8,295 bases of DNA from CAZRDB01 sp964598695 (GTDB lineage Bacteria; Armatimonadota; Zipacnadia; UBA1398), in the NCBI GenBank assembly GCA_964598695.1, contig CAZRDB010000206.1:1-8295 (forward strand). The letters run 5' to 3'. The position numbers were made by a program, and so were the translations under genes. This document shows, piece after piece, positions 6,525 through 8,295 of the stretch (position 1 is its first letter; each line of letters opens with the position of its first letter). The notes beneath the pieces are model-generated. The model saw only the letters and a program-made list of their open reading frames with translations. It was not told where the DNA came from and made no database searches.

Positions 6525-7318
6525 AAGAGCCGCTCGATCTCCTTGGCGTCGGGCGCGCGGCCGTACTCCGAGAACTCGAACGCCTCGGCATACTCGACCG
6601 CGCCGCCGACCCGGAGGCCGTACCGCCGCACGAGCGCCTCGCGCGCCCGGAGCGTGGGCTCACGGAGATAGCCCTCGAGGTAGCTGCGCAGCCACGCGAC
6701 GCGCTCCTCGGCGTCGGTGGGGACGATCCCCCCGTAGCCCCCGTTGGCCGGGAGCCACTCGAAGAACTGGCTGATGTGGCTGCCGATCATGCGGACCTTG
6801 GCCTCCATCTGCTCGTCGACGGCCACGGCGATGTCGGTGCGGAAGGGCGCGGGCATCCGAAAGCTGTCGTAGGTCTGCGCCACGATGGGCATGCGGGGCA
6901 GGGCCGGGGTATCGGGGCAGATCAGTGGCACGGTGAGGAGGTAGCTCGCGTCGATTACGAGCTGGGCCGCGGCGCGATGGTCGGGGTGGTAGTCCCACGG
7001 CCGGAGCGCGAGCAGCAGGTCGGGCGCGAACCGGCGGATCAGGCGGATGAGTTCCTCCCGGATCTCCACGCTCGGCGTGAGCCGGCCGTCGTCGTGGTCG
7101 AGCACCACGTACTCGGCGCCGACGGCCTCGCCCGCGAGCCGGGCCTCCTCGCGTCTCCGCCCGGCCAGCTCGGCCGGCCCCATGGTGTGGTGGCCCGCAT
7201 TGCCGTTCGTGAGCGAGACGAGCATCGCCTTGCCGCCGGCCGCCGCGTACTTCGCGGCCAGTCCACCCATCCGCAGGTCGCCATCGTCCGGGTGGGCTCC
7301 CACGAACATCACGCGCAT
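6515..7318 (-). CDS. PIG-L/LmbE-family zinc-dependent deacetylase
   Basis: A 267-residue protein of the PIG-L family, whose known members (PIG-L, MshB, BshB) remove acetyl groups from N-acetylglucosamine-type conjugates. The N-terminal motif GAHPDDGD supplies zinc ligands His9 and Asp12 and general base Asp11; Asp14 stands where Glu is more common. The second motif is YHPDHRAA, with zinc ligand His114. The segment LVSLTNGNAGHH (33-44), with a Gly-rich turn and two histidines, sits after the second strand as in the family. No signal peptide is seen, so it acts in the cytoplasm. A GGAGGT ribosome site 6 bases before the ATG supports the start. It lies 27 bases after the sugar-type permease gene, suggesting it deacylates a compound brought in by that transporter. 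Mycothiol or bacillithiol synthesis cannot be inferred without partner genes. Confidence 0.92.
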   Translation of the reverse strand: MRVMFVGAHPDDGDLRMGGLAAKYAAAGGKAMLVSLTNGNAGHHTMGPAELAGRRREEARLAGEAVGAEYVVLDHDDGRLTPSVEIREELIRLIRRFAPDLLLALRPWDYHPDHRAAAQLVIDASYLLTVPLICPDTPALPRMPIVAQTYDSFRMPAPFRTDIAVAVDEQMEAKVRMIGSHISQFFEWLPANGGYGGIVPTDAEERVAWLRSYLEGYLREPTLRAREALVRRYGLRVGGAVEYAEAFEFSEYGRAPDAKEIERLFPR

Positions 7319-7324
7319 CCAGCC

Positions 7325-7330
7325 ACCTCC
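7325..7330 (-). promoter_or_regulatory. Ribosome binding site of the PIG-L deacetylase
   Basis: On the minus strand this reads GGAGGT, 6 bases before the ATG at 7318-7316. It lies inside the 27-base spacer after the permease stop, which leaves little room for a separate promoter there. Confidence 0.7.
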
Positions 7331-7345
7331 GTCTGGCGCCCCCTG

Positions 7346-8295
7346 CTAGCCCTCGCCGCGAGGGCCGGCCCCACTCTCCGTGGTCGGCGCGGCGCGGCGG
7401 CGGATCCGGGGGAGCCGCATCGCCCCGGCGCGCTTCGCGCGGTCCAGGACGACGGCGCCGAGGATCACGAGCCCCAGCACCACTTTCTGCGTATAGCTCT
7501 CGACACCCGTGAGGTTCATGCCGTTCTGGATCACCGCGATGATCAGGGCGCCGATCAGGGTCCCCACGATGGTTCCCTCGCCGCCCGCGAGGCTTGTTCC
7601 GCCCACGACGACGGCGGCGATGACGTACAGCTCGTAGGACTGGCCGTAGGTCGGTGCGCCGCTCTGGAGCTGCGAGGCCTGAACGATGCCCCCCAGCCCT
7701 GCGAGCGCGCCACAGACGAGGTAGACGAAGACGGTGATGGCCCGCACCGGGATCCCGGAGAGCCGGGCCGCCTCGGGGTTGCCGCCGACGGCGTAGATGC
7801 TCCGTCCGAGCGGGGTCCGCGTCATCAGCACGTGGGCCCCGGCGTAGAGGGCGGCCATGAGGAGCACGGTGTTGGGGATCCCGGGGATCGCCGAGCCCCG
7901 GCCGAGCGCGTCGATCGAGGGCGGCACCTCGTAGACCGATTGGCCGCTCGCGACGAGGAACGCCAGGCCGCTTGCGACGAGCATCATCGCGAGGGTCACG
8001 ATGAACGGCGGCACCTCGAGTCGGGTCACGACCACGCCCGAGAGCGCGCCGACCGCCGCGCAGAGCAGCAGCGCCGCCCCCGCGCAGGCGACGATCCCTC
8101 CGCCCGAGGCGTCGACGGCGCCCGCGGTGTTGCGGATCAGCACCGTCCAGATCACCGCTGAGAGCGCGATCAGGCTCCCGACCGAGAGATCGATCCCTCC
8201 GGTGACGATGACCATCGTCATGCCGATCGCGATGATCGCGATGACGACGATGCGGTCGACGATCGCCTGGAGGTTCGAGCGCTTGAGGAAGTCGG
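7346..8295 (-). CDS. Ribose/xylose-type ABC transporter permease (RbsC-like), partial at N-terminus
   Basis: The frame runs off the right edge; 315 residues are visible and RbsC-type permeases have roughly 320-340, so only a short N-terminal piece is missing. The visible start (DFLKRSNLQAIVDR, then a hydrophobic helix) and TGGIDLSVGS at about 31-40 are hallmarks of the ribose/galactose/autoinducer-2 branch. AVGGNPEAARLSG (about 168-180) is the conserved cytoplasmic loop that contacts the ATPase, and VVGGTSLAGGEGTIVG is also typical. Several further hydrophobic segments fit an inner-membrane permease. The C-terminal tail after VVLDRAKRAG is Arg-rich and polar and should lie in the cytoplasm. 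The ATPase and substrate-binding protein genes are not in the window and may lie upstream (to the right). The sugar cannot be told from the permease alone. Confidence 0.95.
   Translation of the reverse strand, partial: DFLKRSNLQAIVDRIVVIAIIAIGMTMVIVTGGIDLSVGSLIALSAVIWTVLIRNTAGAVDASGGGIVACAGAALLLCAAVGALSGVVVTRLEVPPFIVTLAMMLVASGLAFLVASGQSVYEVPPSIDALGRGSAIPGIPNTVLLMAALYAGAHVLMTRTPLGRSIYAVGGNPEAARLSGIPVRAITVFVYLVCGALAGLGGIVQASQLQSGAPTYGQSYELYVIAAVVVGGTSLAGGEGTIVGTLIGALIIAVIQNGMNLTGVESYTQKVVLGLVILGAVVLDRAKRAGAMRLPRIRRRAAPTTESGAGPRGEG

Noticed and set aside
6467..8161. Plus-strand open frame of 564 codons across the deacetylase and permease
   Set aside because: Two well-supported minus-strand genes occupy the same DNA, and the frame has no recognisable domain.

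Overview
This is a very GC-rich bacterial window (well above 70% G+C by eye) and is almost fully coding; no gap between genes exceeds about 130 bases. It holds six genes, two of them cut by the window edges. The lineage cannot be fixed from the sequence. Extreme GC, an exported prolyl-oligopeptidase-type esterase with a second C-terminal domain, and a sugar ABC permease followed by a PIG-L deacetylase would suit a saccharide-using environmental bacterium such as Armatimonadota, Planctomycetota or Chloroflexota. This is a guess.

Left block (1-3976, minus strand): a tightly packed three-gene operon. Its first gene (2633-3976) encodes a membrane-anchored trypsin/HtrA-type serine protease with an N-terminal zinc ribbon and three predicted membrane helices. 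A 4-bp ATGA overlap leads to the second gene (240-2636), a 798-residue protein with the zinc-finger and substrate-binding folds of DnaJ but no J domain, then helical TPR-like repeats, a probable PH/GRAM-like domain and a C-terminal zinc ribbon. Three bases after its stop begins a GTG-started third gene (236 to beyond base 1), again with an N-terminal zinc ribbon, a proline-rich linker and the start of a membrane segment. All three proteins carry CxxC...CxxC zinc ribbons. The operon looks like an envelope-linked module joining a protease to a chaperone-like protein, and it is the best candidate here for an undescribed system.

Centre (3977-4103): a 127-bp divergent intergenic region. To its right on the plus strand lie a secreted alpha/beta hydrolase of prolyl-oligopeptidase type (4104-6071) and, 16 bases on, nucleoside diphosphate kinase (ndk, 6088-6501).

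Right block (minus strand, convergent with ndk): a ribose-type ABC transporter permease enters from the right edge (8295-7346) and is followed after 27 bases by a PIG-L/LmbE-type zinc deacetylase (7318-6515). The pair suggests uptake of a saccharide or glycoconjugate and its deacylation, although the substrate is not readable from the sequence.

No tRNA, rRNA, CRISPR array, insertion sequence or phage gene was recognised.
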